64,000 nucleotides of DNA from Pseudomonas sp. 10-1B (GCF_000935045.1 NZ_JYKS01000039.1:1-64000); one strand, 5' to 3'. Numbered from the stretch's first letter, positions 49,735 through 59,000 are shown. A program made the numbers and translations. The notes: a model not told the origin generated them from the sequence alone.

Positions 49735-51786
49735 TCAGGGCTTTTTCAGTACCAGGGTGAGGATGTCGTAGCTGGCCACCAGTTCACCCAGCTGGTTGGT
49801 GACTTCCACATCCCAGGCTACCACGCCCTGGGGCTGGCCCAGCGGGCTGGTCTTGCCCTGGTCGATCTTGCGCTTGCAGGTCAGCCGCGCCTGGATGGTG
49901 TCACCGATACCTACCGGGTTGATGAAGCGCAGGGTATCCAGGCCGTAGTTGGCCAGTACCGGCCCGGCACCTGGCGAGACGAACAGCCCGGCGGCGGCCG
50001 ACAGCACGAAGTAACCGTGGGCAATGCGCTTGCCGAACTGCGACTCCTTGGCGGCAATCTCGTCGAAGTGCATGTAGAAGTGGTCGCCCGACAGGCAGCC
50101 GAAGTTGACCAGGTCGGCTTCGGTCACGGTGCGGCGGTGGGTGAGCAGCGACTCGCCGATTCGCAGCTCCTCGAAATAGCGGCGGAACGGATGCACCTCG
50201 GTTTCGATCACTTCACTACCGCGCACATATTCGCCGGTTACCGCCGTGAGCATGCTCGGCGAGCCCTGCACCGCGGCGCGTTGCAGGTAGTGCTTGACCG
50301 CGCGCAGGCCGCCCAGCTCTTCACCGCCACCGGCGCGGCCTGGGCCGCCGTGCTTGAGCTGCGGCAACGGTGAACCGTGGCCGGTGGACTCCTTGGCGGC
50401 CTCGCTGTCGAGCACCAGCAGGCGGCCATGCCAGGCGGCAGCCACCGGGATGGCCTTGGCGGCGACGCTGCGCTCGGCGGTGACCAGGGTCGCCACCAGG
50501 CTACCTTTGCCACGGGCAGCCAGGGCCAAGGCTTCATCGAGGTCATCGTAGGCCATCAGCGTGCTGACCGGGCCGAACGCTTCGATATCGTGGGCACCGC
50601 CTTCGGCATGCGGGTCGCGGGCCTGCAGCAGGGTCGGGGCAAAGAATGCGCCCTCGGCCACGCCCTCGCCACGCGGGGCAAAGCCATCGCTGGCGCCGAA
50701 CAGCTGGTCGCAACTCTGCAGCAGGCTGCGCACCCGCTCGGCCACGTCGTGCTGCTGGTCGTGGGAGGCCAGGGCGCCCATGCGCACACCTTCCAGCGAC
50801 GGGTCGCCGACCACTACCTTGCTCAGCCGTTCGCGCAGGCGCGTGGCGACGGCGTCGATGTGCCTGGCCGGGACGATGGCGCGGCGGATGGCGGTGCATT
50901 TCTGCCCGGCCTTGGTGGTCATTTCACGCACCACCTCCTTGATGTACAGGTCGAACTCTGCGCTGTCCGGGGTTACGTCCGGGCCGAGGATGGCGCAGTT
51001 CAGTGAGTCGGCTTCGGCGGTGAACGGCACCGAGTTGCGCACCAGGTTCGGCGTGACACGCAATTTGGCGGCGGTGTCGGCAGAGCCGGTGAAGGTCACC
51101 ACGTCCTGGCCTTGCAGGCGGTCGAGCAGGTCGCCGGTGCTGCCGATCACCAGTTGCAGGCTGCCTTCGGGCAGCAGGCCGGAGGCATTCATCAGGCGCA
51201 CCACGGCCTCGGTCAGGTAGCTGGTCGAGGTCGCCGGCTTGACGATGCATGGCATGCCGGCCAGGAAGGTCGGGGCGAACTTTTCCAGCATGCCCCAGAT
51301 GGGGAAGTTGAAGGCGTTGATGTGCACCGCCACCCCCGCGCGCGGCACCAGGATGTGGCTGCCGGCAAAATGCCCTTGCTTGCCCAGCGGGATGGCCGGG
51401 CCTTCGTGCACCAGGTTGCCCGACGGCAGTTCGCGGCTGCCGATGCCGGCATAGGAGAACAGCGTGGCATTGCCGCCTTCGATGTCGATCCAGCTGTCGG
51501 CACGGGTGGCGCCGCTATGGTGGGACAAGGCGTAGAGCTGTTCCTTGTGTTCGGCCAGGTACAGGGCCAGCGCTTTCAGGCGCGCCGCGCGTTGCTGGAA
51601 GTCCATGGCCATCAGCGCGGCCAGGCCGCGGGCACGGGCAAAGTCCACGGCTTCGGCGAAGTCCGGGCGCTCTTCATGGCTGTAGGCCAGCACGTGGCCG
51701 TCGAGGGCGCTGCGCAGGGCCTGGGCGCCGTGCTGGCCCAGCCAACGGCCGGCGATGAAGCTTTGCAGAGTAGGGGCGGCAGACAT
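49735..51786 (-). CDS. paaZ: Oxepin-CoA hydrolase / 3-oxo-5,6-dehydrosuberyl-CoA semialdehyde dehydrogenase
   Basis: 683 residues, a fusion of an aldehyde dehydrogenase (1-520, catalytic Cys in 'TKAGQKCTAIRRAIVP', NAD site 'VVTFTGSADTAAKL') and a MaoC-like hydratase (about 540-683, 'GDHFYMHFDEIAAKESQFGKRIAHGYFVLSA'). It opens the oxepin ring and oxidises the resulting aldehyde in phenylacetate breakdown. GGAGAACAGC precedes the ATG; an alternative start at 51798 adds four residues. Last gene before the terminator. Confidence 0.95.
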   Translation of the reverse strand: MSAAPTLQSFIAGRWLGQHGAQALRSALDGHVLAYSHEERPDFAEAVDFARARGLAALMAMDFQQRAARLKALALYLAEHKEQLYALSHHSGATRADSWIDIEGGNATLFSYAGIGSRELPSGNLVHEGPAIPLGKQGHFAGSHILVPRAGVAVHINAFNFPIWGMLEKFAPTFLAGMPCIVKPATSTSYLTEAVVRLMNASGLLPEGSLQLVIGSTGDLLDRLQGQDVVTFTGSADTAAKLRVTPNLVRNSVPFTAEADSLNCAILGPDVTPDSAEFDLYIKEVVREMTTKAGQKCTAIRRAIVPARHIDAVATRLRERLSKVVVGDPSLEGVRMGALASHDQQHDVAERVRSLLQSCDQLFGASDGFAPRGEGVAEGAFFAPTLLQARDPHAEGGAHDIEAFGPVSTLMAYDDLDEALALAARGKGSLVATLVTAERSVAAKAIPVAAAWHGRLLVLDSEAAKESTGHGSPLPQLKHGGPGRAGGGEELGGLRAVKHYLQRAAVQGSPSMLTAVTGEYVRGSEVIETEVHPFRRYFEELRIGESLLTHRRTVTEADLVNFGCLSGDHFYMHFDEIAAKESQFGKRIAHGYFVLSAAAGLFVSPGAGPVLANYGLDTLRFINPVGIGDTIQARLTCKRKIDQGKTSPLGQPQGVVAWDVEVTNQLGELVASYDILTLVLKKP

Positions 51787-51821
51787 GCTGTTCTCCATGC
51801 TGTTCAAATGTGGGGGCGCTG

Positions 51822-53075
51822 TTACCACAGCGCCAGGGTGTAGCCGATGATCAGGCGGTTTTCGTCCACGGCGTTGGTCAGGCCATTGCCGGAACGGAAG
51901 GTGACATTGCGCCAGCGCAGGCTGACGTCCTTGAACGGGCCGCTCTGGATGACGTAGGTGAGGTCGGTGTCGCGCTCGCGCTCACGGCCGTTGTTGACGG
52001 TGGCGGTCTCGGCATGGCGACCGTCGGTGTAGCGGGTCATGAAACTCAGGCCAGGAATGCCCATGGCGACGAAGTCGTAGTCGTAGCGCACCTGCCATGA
52101 GTCCAGCCCGGCACGGGTGAAGGTGTTGTAGGTGACCAGGTTGACGGTGAACGGGTCGCCGCCATTGACGAACGGAAAGGCGCTGTCGCCGGACATCTGC
52201 TGCCAGGTAGCGGTGAACTTGTGGGCCCGCACGCCGAGGGTGAACATGGCGTTGAAGTTGCGGTTGTCGATGTTGCCGGCGCGCTCTGCACCGTCGTTAC
52301 GGCTGTCGAAGTAGCGCAGGTCGGTGCGTAGGCTCAGGCCTTCGCCCAGCGAGCGGGTGTCTATCAAGCCGACGAACTGCTGGCGGTAGATGTCCTCGAG
52401 CTTGGCGTAGTAGTAGCTGACGCTGGTTTGCGGGGTGATGGCGTAGCTGCCGCCAGCGAAATCCAGGTGGTCGCTACTGGCAGCGCCGTAGCCCATGTCG
52501 TCCCGGCCCGAGGAATCGCGCAGGTTGACCTTGCTCAGGCGGCCGGCGTTGACGGTTAGGCCGTCGAGGTCCTGGCTGGTGAGCAGGCCACCCTGGAAGG
52601 TGGAAGCCAGTAGGCGGGTGTCGTTGTACACCACCACCGGCAGGATCGGTTGCAGGGTACCCAGGCGCAGGGTGCTCTTGGCCACCCGTACCTTGCCGGT
52701 CAGGCCCAGTTCGCTGTAGTCGTCGACCGGCTCATGGCTGTTCGGGCCAAAAGGCAGCAGGCCGGTGTTGCGGCGGTCGCGGCTGGAATCGAGCTTGATC
52801 CCCAGTTGCCCCATGGCGTCGACGCCAAAGCCTACCGGGCCGTCGGTGAAGCCCGACTCCAGCTTGGCGGTAAAGCCCTGGCCCCATTCCTCGGCCTTGG
52901 CCTGGGGTGCGTTGCTCTGGCGGAAGTCGCGGTTGATGTAGTGGTTGCGCAGTTCCACGCGTGCGTGGCTGTCTTCGATGAAGTCCGCCAGCGCCGGCAT
53001 TGGCAGGGCGAGGGTGGCCAGCCAGGCGGCTGACATGAAGTGTGTGCGGTTCATTGTTGTTGTTTTACCCGACAT
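51822..53075 (-). CDS. phaK: OprD-family outer-membrane porin for phenylacetate
   Basis: 417 residues with a signal peptide ('SAAWLATLALPMPALADF') and an OprD-type beta-barrel: 'FIEDSHARVELRNHYINRDFRQ', repeated aromatic strands and the C-terminal 'IIGYTLALW' ending in an aromatic residue, as outer-membrane proteins need. P. putida PhaK is a phenylacetate channel in this position. The ATG at 53075 has AAGGACGAACGACC; one at 53054 is also in frame. Confidence 0.9.
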   Translation of the reverse strand: MSGKTTTMNRTHFMSAAWLATLALPMPALADFIEDSHARVELRNHYINRDFRQSNAPQAKAEEWGQGFTAKLESGFTDGPVGFGVDAMGQLGIKLDSSRDRRNTGLLPFGPNSHEPVDDYSELGLTGKVRVAKSTLRLGTLQPILPVVVYNDTRLLASTFQGGLLTSQDLDGLTVNAGRLSKVNLRDSSGRDDMGYGAASSDHLDFAGGSYAITPQTSVSYYYAKLEDIYRQQFVGLIDTRSLGEGLSLRTDLRYFDSRNDGAERAGNIDNRNFNAMFTLGVRAHKFTATWQQMSGDSAFPFVNGGDPFTVNLVTYNTFTRAGLDSWQVRYDYDFVAMGIPGLSFMTRYTDGRHAETATVNNGRERERDTDLTYVIQSGPFKDVSLRWRNVTFRSGNGLTNAVDENRLIIGYTLALW

Positions 53076-53093
53076 GGTCGTTCGTCCTTGATA

Positions 53094-54656
53094 TCAGTGC
53101 TTGCTGGCGCCGGCGGCGCCAATACCGGTCATGGAGCGGATGAACTGGGCCAGGTAGCGGCCACGTTCCTCGACGGCACGCTCCGAGCTGTCGGTGACCG
53201 AGAACACCCAGGCAGCGAAGAAGGCCAGGCTCATGGAGAACAGCGCCGGGTTGCTGTACGGGAACAGCGCCGTCTCGTTATGCAGCACGTTGACCCATAC
53301 CGCCGGGCCCAGCACCACCAGCAGTACTGCCGAGACCAGCCCGGCCATGCTGCCGCACACTGCGCCGCGGGTGGTCAGGCCCTTCCAGAACATCGAGAGC
53401 AGCAGCACCGGGAAGTTGACCGAGGCGGCCACCGCCAGCACCAGGCCAGAGAGGAAGGCGATGTTCTGCGACTCGAACAGCAGGCCGAGGATCACCGCCA
53501 GCAGGCCGATCAGCAGGGTGGCGATACGCGAGACGCGCATTTCCTCCTGTTCGGTGGCCTTGCCCTGGCGTACCACGCAGGCGTACAGATCGTGGGACAC
53601 GGCCGAAGCGCCAGACAGCGCCAGGCCCGCGACCACAGCCAGAATGGTGGCGAAGGCTACGGCGGAGATGAAACCGAGGAACAGGTTGCCGCCCACGGCC
53701 TGGGCCAGGTGCACCGCGACCATGTTGCCGCCGCCGATGATCGCGCCGGTGGCGTCACGGTAGGACGGCTCGGTACCGACCATGACGATGGCGCCAAAGC
53801 CGATGACGATCAGCAGCAGGTAGAAGTAGCCGATGAAGCCGGTGGCGTAGAACACACTCTTGCGCGCTTCCTTGGCGTCGCTGACGGTGAAGAAGCGCAT
53901 CAGGATATGCGGCAGGCCGGCGGTGCCGAACATCATGCCCAGGCCCAGGGAAATGGCGTCCACCGGGTTGGACAGCAAGCCGCCCGGGGCCATGATCGCC
54001 TGGCCCTTGGCATGCACGGCCACGGCGCTGGCGAACATCGCCTCGGTGCTGAAGCCGAAGTGCTTGAGTACCATGAAGGCCATGAAGCTGGTGCCCGACA
54101 GCAGCATCACCGCCTTGATGATCTGCACCCAAGTGGTGGCGAGCATGCCGCCGAAGGTGACATAGGCGACCATCAGCACACCAACCAGCATCACCGCGTA
54201 CAGGTAGCTGATGCCGAACAGCAGCTCGATCAGCTTGCCGGCGCCGACCATCTGCGCCACCAGGTACATCAGCGCCACCACCAGGGTGCCGAAGGCCGAG
54301 GTCAGGCGCACCGGGGTTTGCGCCAGGCGGTAGCTGACCACGTCGGCGAAGGTGTACTTGCCCAGGTTGCGCAGGCGTTCGGCGATCAGGAACAGGATGA
54401 TCGGCCAGCCGGCCAGCACGCCCAGGGCATACAGCAGGCCGTCATAGCCGTTCATGAACATCATCGCCGAAATACCCAGGAACGACGCGGCGCTGATCAT
54501 GTCGCCGGCAATCGCCAGGCCGTTCTGCATGCCGCTCAGGCCCCCGCCGGCGGTGTAGAAGTCGCTGGCCGAACGGGTGCGCAGGGCGGCCCAGCGGGTG
54601 ACCAGCAGGGTGAAGCAGACGAACACCATGAACATCGAGATGGCAGTCCAGTTCAT
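53094..54656 (-). CDS. paaL: Phenylacetate/acetate:sodium symporter (ActP-like permease)
   Basis: 520 residues with about 13 hydrophobic helices; 'SASDFYTAGGGLSGMQNGLAIAGDMISAASFLG' and 'GTAGLPHILMRFFTVSDAKEARKS' are SSS-family (ActP) signatures. It takes phenylacetate across the inner membrane, working with the porin gene 18 bp downstream. Its ATG at 54656 overlaps the DUF485 gene by ATGA, as acetate permease and DUF485 genes usually do. The open frame extends upstream without support. Confidence 0.9.
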   Translation of the reverse strand: MNWTAISMFMVFVCFTLLVTRWAALRTRSASDFYTAGGGLSGMQNGLAIAGDMISAASFLGISAMMFMNGYDGLLYALGVLAGWPIILFLIAERLRNLGKYTFADVVSYRLAQTPVRLTSAFGTLVVALMYLVAQMVGAGKLIELLFGISYLYAVMLVGVLMVAYVTFGGMLATTWVQIIKAVMLLSGTSFMAFMVLKHFGFSTEAMFASAVAVHAKGQAIMAPGGLLSNPVDAISLGLGMMFGTAGLPHILMRFFTVSDAKEARKSVFYATGFIGYFYLLLIVIGFGAIVMVGTEPSYRDATGAIIGGGNMVAVHLAQAVGGNLFLGFISAVAFATILAVVAGLALSGASAVSHDLYACVVRQGKATEQEEMRVSRIATLLIGLLAVILGLLFESQNIAFLSGLVLAVAASVNFPVLLLSMFWKGLTTRGAVCGSMAGLVSAVLLVVLGPAVWVNVLHNETALFPYSNPALFSMSLAFFAAWVFSVTDSSERAVEERGRYLAQFIRSMTGIGAAGASKH

Positions 54657-54961
54657 TGCGCGCACTCCTGCTTGACTTTGTCGTTGAGCGGGTCGAGCAC
54701 GTTGTTGGCGCGGTGCACGTAGATGCCGGTGAGGGCGAAGGACAGCAGCACCATCAGCACGCCCACCAGCATGCCGACGGTGGTCACGCCGCCGCTGAGG
54801 GACTGGCCGAGGGTGCTTGGGGAAAACGCCACCAGCAGGACGAAGCCGTAGTAGATCACCAGCATGGCCAGGGTGAGGCTGCCGTTGAGGCGGCGTTTGC
54901 GCTGCACCAGGTGCTGGAAGTCGGGGTGGTTGGCGATGCTTTCTATGCGTTCGGGTGTCAT
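54653..54961 (-). CDS. DUF485 membrane protein
   Basis: 102 residues with two hydrophobic segments ('LTLAMLVIYYGFVLLVAF' and 'VTTVGMLVGVLMVLLSFALTGIYVHRAN'). DUF485 (YjcH-like) proteins accompany ActP-type symporters, with which this overlaps. Role presumably in permease function. Preceded by a REP pair that separates it from paaE. Confidence 0.88.
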   Translation of the reverse strand: MTPERIESIANHPDFQHLVQRKRRLNGSLTLAMLVIYYGFVLLVAFSPSTLGQSLSGGVTTVGMLVGVLMVLLSFALTGIYVHRANNVLDPLNDKVKQECAQ

Positions 54962-55026
54962 GGGTTGCGATCTCTGGGTGTTGTAATTGTTTTGTTGAGG
55001 TCACGCGGGTATTGCGGTGTTGCCGA

Positions 55027-55122
55027 TGGCCTATTCGCGGGCATGCCCGCTCCCACAGGTGCGGCGCTGTACTTGAGGCCTGCGCTATCCCTGTGGGAGC
55101 GGGCGCGCCCGCGAAGCAGGCG
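55027..55122. repeat. REP pair inside the paa cluster
   Basis: 'cctattcgcgggcatgcccgctcccacag' opposed to 'ctgtgggagcgggcgcgcccgcgaag'. It splits the ring-oxygenase genes paaA-E from the transport genes and could attenuate or stabilise the shared message. Confidence 0.85.
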
Positions 55123-55130
55123 ACTCGGTC

Positions 55131-56207
55131 TCAGAGCTGGTCGAAGTCGAGAACCACCTTGTCGCTCACCGGGTAGGTCTGGCACGACAGCACATAGCCG
55201 GCCGCCACTTCGTAGTCCTCCAGGGCATGGTTGCTGTCCATTTCAACTTCGCCTTCGATCACCCGGCACTTGCAGGTGGAGCACACGCCGGCCTTGCACG
55301 AATAAGGCAGCTCGGCGCCGATGGCGTTGCCGGCGTCCAGCACGTTCTGGGTGTTGCGTGGCAGGTCGAAGGTGAGGGCGCGGCCGTCGCTGATCACGGT
55401 GATGTGGCTGAGCGCCGAGTCCACCTGGCGCGCTGCCTCACGGGCCTCGCGGCGGGCTTCGTTGCCGGCAGCGGCGAACAGCTCGAAATGGATGCGCTCC
55501 TTGCCCAGGCCATTGGCCTGCAGGCAATCGCGCACGGTCTCGGTCATTGCCTGCGGGCCGCAGATGAACGCTGCGTCCAGGCCAGGAACGTCCAGCCAGC
55601 GCGAGAACAGCTGGCCGCACTTGTCGGCGTCGATGCGGCCGTTGTACAGGTCGACATCCTGCTGCTCGCGGCTGAACACGAAAATCAGGTTGAGGCGATC
55701 GAGGTAACGGTTCTTCAGGTCTTCGAGCTTGTCGCGGAACAGCGCACCAGAGCTGGAACGGTTGCCGTACAGCAAGGTGAAACGGCTGTGCGGCTCGCTG
55801 GCCAGGGTGGTGGCGATGATCGACAGGATCGGGGTGATGCCGCTGCCAGCGGCTACGCCCAGGTAGTTGCCTTGACGGGCCGGGTCCAGCGGCACGAAGA
55901 AGCGGCCCGATGGCGGCATCACCTCCAGTTGCTGGCCGGCCTTGAGCACGTCATTGGCAAACGCCGAGAAGCGCCCGCCCGGCACGCGCTTGACCGCCAC
56001 GCGCAACTCGCCATCCTGCACCGCACTACAGATGGAGTAGGAACGGCGGACTTCCTCGTTGTCCAGTTGGGTACGCATGACCAGGTACTGGCCCTGGGTG
56101 AAACGGAACTGCGCCTGCAGGTGCTCGGGCACGTCGAAAGCGATCGACACCGCATCGCGGGTCTCGTTGCGCACTTGCTTGATGGTCAGGCTGTGAAACT
56201 GGCTCAT
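55131..56207 (-). CDS. paaE: Phenylacetyl-CoA epoxidase reductase subunit
   Basis: 358 residues: ferredoxin reductase domain ('RSYSICSAV' FAD site, 'AAGSGITPILSII' NAD site) and a C-terminal [2Fe-2S] domain with 'CKAGVCSTCKCRV' and a later Cys ('YVLSCQTYP'). It passes electrons from NADPH to PaaA. GGAGAACGCC precedes the ATG at 56207. Length matches E. coli PaaE (356). Confidence 0.95.
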   Translation of the reverse strand: MSQFHSLTIKQVRNETRDAVSIAFDVPEHLQAQFRFTQGQYLVMRTQLDNEEVRRSYSICSAVQDGELRVAVKRVPGGRFSAFANDVLKAGQQLEVMPPSGRFFVPLDPARQGNYLGVAAGSGITPILSIIATTLASEPHSRFTLLYGNRSSSGALFRDKLEDLKNRYLDRLNLIFVFSREQQDVDLYNGRIDADKCGQLFSRWLDVPGLDAAFICGPQAMTETVRDCLQANGLGKERIHFELFAAAGNEARREAREAARQVDSALSHITVISDGRALTFDLPRNTQNVLDAGNAIGAELPYSCKAGVCSTCKCRVIEGEVEMDSNHALEDYEVAAGYVLSCQTYPVSDKVVLDFDQL

Positions 56208-56222
56208 GGCGTTCTCCACGGC

Positions 56223-56756
56223 TCAAATGCATTTGAAATAGTCGAACGGCTCCAGGCACTCGCGGCAGCGGTACAGCGCCTTGCAGGCCGTGGAACCGAA
56301 CTGGCTAAGCAATTCGGTATGGGCGCTGCCGCATTGCGGGCAGCACACCTGGGGGGCTTCGCCGAGCAGGCTGCGCTTGTTGGCGCTGCCTTGGGGCGGG
56401 GCGATGCCGTAGGCGCGCAGGCGCTCACGGCCCAGCTCGCTGATCCAGTCGGTGCTCCAGGCCGGGGTAAGCCGGCGCTCCAGGTCGGGCGCGGGGAAAC
56501 CGGCCTGTTCCAGCGCCTGGCGGATATCCCCCTCGATCACCTCGGTGGCCGGGCAGCCGGAGTAGGTCGGCGTGACCACCAGATGCAGGTGCCCGGCGCG
56601 CCAGTCGAGGTCGCGGACTATCCCCAGGTCGACCACGCTGACCACGGGCACTTCCGGGTCCATGACCTGGGCCAGGACCGCCCAGGCCCGGGCCAGGTCG
56701 TCGCCGCGTGGCGCGCGGGCGCCACGGTCGCCGGCAATCAGCTCACCAGGTTGCAT
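56223..56756 (-). CDS. paaD: Phenylacetyl-CoA epoxidase assembly protein
   Basis: 177 residues: a MIP18/SufT-like domain ('VLAQVMDPEVPVVSVVDLGIVRDLDW', 'TPTYSGCPATEVI') and a C-terminal zinc-ribbon with 'CCPQCGS' and 'YRCRECLEPF'. Thought to help Fe-S maturation of the epoxidase. Its start overlaps paaC by 14 bp. Confidence 0.93.
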   Translation of the reverse strand: MQPGELIAGDRGARAPRGDDLARAWAVLAQVMDPEVPVVSVVDLGIVRDLDWRAGHLHLVVTPTYSGCPATEVIEGDIRQALEQAGFPAPDLERRLTPAWSTDWISELGRERLRAYGIAPPQGSANKRSLLGEAPQVCCPQCGSAHTELLSQFGSTACKALYRCRECLEPFDYFKCI

Positions 56757-57501
56757 CGGGATAGGCCCTTGGCAGGAACTGCATCTCGGCCAGCAGCAGG
56801 CCCAGGTGTTCGGTGTGCAAGCCCTTGCGCCCGTCCAGGTAGAAGTGGCTGGCGGCTTTGGGTAGCGGCAGTTCGACCGAAGCGAAGGTGGCGGTCACCT
56901 GCTTGAGCCAGGCGCCGCCGACAACAGCCGGGTCGGCGGCGATACCGGCTTCAGACAGGCGCACTTCGTTGTCGCTGGCAGCCGTCAGCTCGACGGTGAA
57001 GCGCCACAGTGCCGGGATGGCGGCAAGCATGCGCTGGCGGCTTTCTTCGGTGCCACCGCCCAGTCGCTGTACCCACTCGCTGGAGCGCCGCAGGTGGTAG
57101 GTGACTTCCTTCAGTGCCTTGGCGGCAATACCGGCAATGCGCGCATCGCCGGACTCAACCAGCCCTTCAAGCACAGCGAAGTGCCAGGCGTCGTAGAGGA
57201 ACTGCTTGGCCATGGTCACGGCAAAGTCGCCGTTGGGTTGTTCGACCAGCAGCAGGTTGCGGTAGGCGCGTTCGTCACGGCGAAACGCCAGGGCATCAGC
57301 GTCACGGCCGTCATCGAGCAGCTCGGCGGCGTATTCAAGCCAGTTGCGCGCCTGGCCGACCAGGTCGAGGCCGACGTTCATCAGGGCCAGCTCTTCTTCG
57401 ATGGCCGGGGCGCGGCCACACCATTCGCAGAGGCGCTGGCCCTGCACCAGGGCGCTGTCGCCGAGCAGCAGCAGGTAGGGGATAAGGGCTTCGTTGTGCA
57501 T
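56743..57501 (-). CDS. paaC: Phenylacetyl-CoA epoxidase structural subunit
   Basis: 252 residues, ferritin-like helical subunit that pairs with PaaA: 'EEELALMNVGLDLVGQARNWLEYAAEL' and 'ALKEVTYHLRRSSEWVQRLGGGTEES'. It lacks a full iron site as in other PaaC proteins. Overlaps paaD. Confidence 0.94.
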   Translation of the reverse strand: MHNEALIPYLLLLGDSALVQGQRLCEWCGRAPAIEEELALMNVGLDLVGQARNWLEYAAELLDDGRDADALAFRRDERAYRNLLLVEQPNGDFAVTMAKQFLYDAWHFAVLEGLVESGDARIAGIAAKALKEVTYHLRRSSEWVQRLGGGTEESRQRMLAAIPALWRFTVELTAASDNEVRLSEAGIAADPAVVGGAWLKQVTATFASVELPLPKAASHFYLDGRKGLHTEHLGLLLAEMQFLPRAYPDATW

Positions 57502-57509
57502 GGCCAACC

Positions 57510-57791
57510 TCACATGTGTCCGACTTCGTCGGGCAGTTCGTAGAAGCTGGCATGGCGGTAGACCTTGTCGTCCGAGGGGGCGAACAGCGGGTCTTTCTCG
57601 TCGGGGGAGGAGGCAGTGATCAGCGCCGAGGGCACCACCCACAGGCTCACGCCTTCGCTGCGGCGGGTATACAGCTCGCGGGCGTTCTCGATGGCCATGG
57701 CGGCATCGGCGGCGTGCACGCTGCCGACATGCTTGTGGTTAAGGCCGTGCTTGCTGCGCACGAACACTTCGTAGAGGGTCCAGACAGACAT
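57510..57791 (-). CDS. paaB: Phenylacetyl-CoA epoxidase subunit B
   Basis: 93 residues: 'WTLYEVFVRSKHGLNHKHVGSVHAADAAMAIENARELYTRR' is the PaaB signature. It bridges the PaaAC oxygenase core. It ends 8 bp before paaC starts. Confidence 0.95.
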   Translation of the reverse strand: MSVWTLYEVFVRSKHGLNHKHVGSVHAADAAMAIENARELYTRRSEGVSLWVVPSALITASSPDEKDPLFAPSDDKVYRHASFYELPDEVGHM

Positions 57792-57816
57792 TTTCGATCT
57801 CCGCATCAATCGCCGC

Positions 57817-58806
57817 TCAGGCGGCGTTCTTGTTCTGCTGCTTGCGCGCGTAGGCCACGGCGGCCTCGCGAACCCAGGCGCCGTCCTCGATGGCCTTGCG
57901 CCGGGTGGCGACACGTTCCTGGTTGCACGGGCCGTTGCCCTTGATCACTTCGTAGAACTCGTCCCACTGGATCTCGCCGAAGTCGTAATGGCCGCGCTCG
58001 GCGTTCCACTTCAGCTCGGGGTCGGGGGCGCTGCAGCCAAGCAGTTCCAGCTGCGGCACGGTCTGGTCGATGAAGCGCTGGCGCAGTTCATCGTTGGTCT
58101 GGCGCTTGATCTTCCAGGCCATGGACTGGGCGCTGTTGGGCGAATGCTCGTCGCTGGGGCCGAACATCATCAGCGCAGGCCACCACAGGCGGTTGATGGC
58201 GTCCTGGACCATGTCCTTCTGCGCCTGGGTACCGTGGCGCATCATGGTCAGAAGGATTTCGTAGCCCTGGCGCTGGTGAAAGCTCTCTTCCTTGCAGATG
58301 CGGATCATGGCGCGGGAGTAGGGGCCGTAGGAGGTGCGCTGCAGCACCACCTGGTTGACGATGGCGGCACCATCCACCAGCCAGCCCACCGCGCCCATGT
58401 CGGCCCAGCTGAGGGTGGGGTAGTTGAAGATACTCGAGTACTTGGCCTTGCCGCTGTGCAGCTTGGCGATTTCTTCGTCACGGTCGGCGCCCAGGGTTTC
58501 CATGGCGCTGTACAGGTACAGGCCGTGGCCGGCTTCGTCCTGGATCTTGGCCATCAGCTGCAGCTTGCGCTTGAGGCTGGGGGCGCGGGTGACCCAGTTG
58601 CCTTCGGGCAGCATGCCGACGATTTCCGAATGGGCGTGCTGGGAGATCTGCCGGATCAGGGTCTGGCGGTAGGCCTCGGGCATCCAGTTCTTGGCTTCGA
58701 TCTTGATTTCGGCGTCGATCTTTTCCTGGAAGTTGCGCTCCTCGGGCGACATCTCTTCCAGCGACTTGACGCGCTTGACTCCGGTTTCCACTAGCTGTGC
58801 GTACAT
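57817..58806 (-). CDS. paaA: Phenylacetyl-CoA epoxidase catalytic subunit
   Basis: 329 residues: di-iron ferritin-like oxygenase with Glu/His ligands in 'KIQDEAGHGLYLYSAMETLG' (ExxH) and 'RICKEESFHQRQGYEIL' (ExxH). It converts phenylacetyl-CoA to the 1,2-epoxide with O2. First gene of its operon; the 240-bp region upstream holds repeated operator-like motifs. Confidence 0.96.
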   Translation of the reverse strand: MYAQLVETGVKRVKSLEEMSPEERNFQEKIDAEIKIEAKNWMPEAYRQTLIRQISQHAHSEIVGMLPEGNWVTRAPSLKRKLQLMAKIQDEAGHGLYLYSAMETLGADRDEEIAKLHSGKAKYSSIFNYPTLSWADMGAVGWLVDGAAIVNQVVLQRTSYGPYSRAMIRICKEESFHQRQGYEILLTMMRHGTQAQKDMVQDAINRLWWPALMMFGPSDEHSPNSAQSMAWKIKRQTNDELRQRFIDQTVPQLELLGCSAPDPELKWNAERGHYDFGEIQWDEFYEVIKGNGPCNQERVATRRKAIEDGAWVREAAVAYARKQQNKNAA

Positions 58807-58841
58807 GTGCTGCGACTCCTGCTAAGGCATGAGTCATTTGT

Positions 58842-58904
58842 AAGCGATACAAAACACAACGTCAAACAGTTTTATGTGTATCGAATGATATTTGTGTATC
58901 GCTT
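58842..58904. promoter_or_regulatory. Repeated GTATCG motifs upstream of paaA
   Basis: AAGCGATACAAA (58842-58853) faces TTTGTGTATCGCTT (58891-58904), and TGTGTATCGA (58874-58883) lies between them, so three copies of the same core occur within 63 bp directly before paaA. PaaX, the known repressor of paa operons, is the natural candidate but is not encoded in this window. Confidence 0.5.
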
Positions 58905-58931
58905 TGGGGGTCGCCGTTGGATTTTTAGCGC

Positions 58932-58973
58932 CTGTGAGATCGAGCGCCGCCCGCGCGGCGCTCGATTTCACAG
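58932..58973. repeat. Long near-perfect hairpin (19-bp stem)
   Basis: CTGTGAGATCGAGCGCCGC is followed, after the 4-nt loop CCGC, by its reverse complement with one mismatch. It has no adjacent T-run, so it is not a simple terminator. It lies between the paaK terminator and the paaA operators and may be a different REP family. Confidence 0.7.
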
Positions 58974-59000
58974 AAACCCCACAACTCAAGGCGTACAGGC

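Noticed and set aside
53040..54722. 560-residue His/Gln-rich open frame on the + strand
   Set aside because: Antisense of the permease gene; Gln/His richness is a codon artefact.
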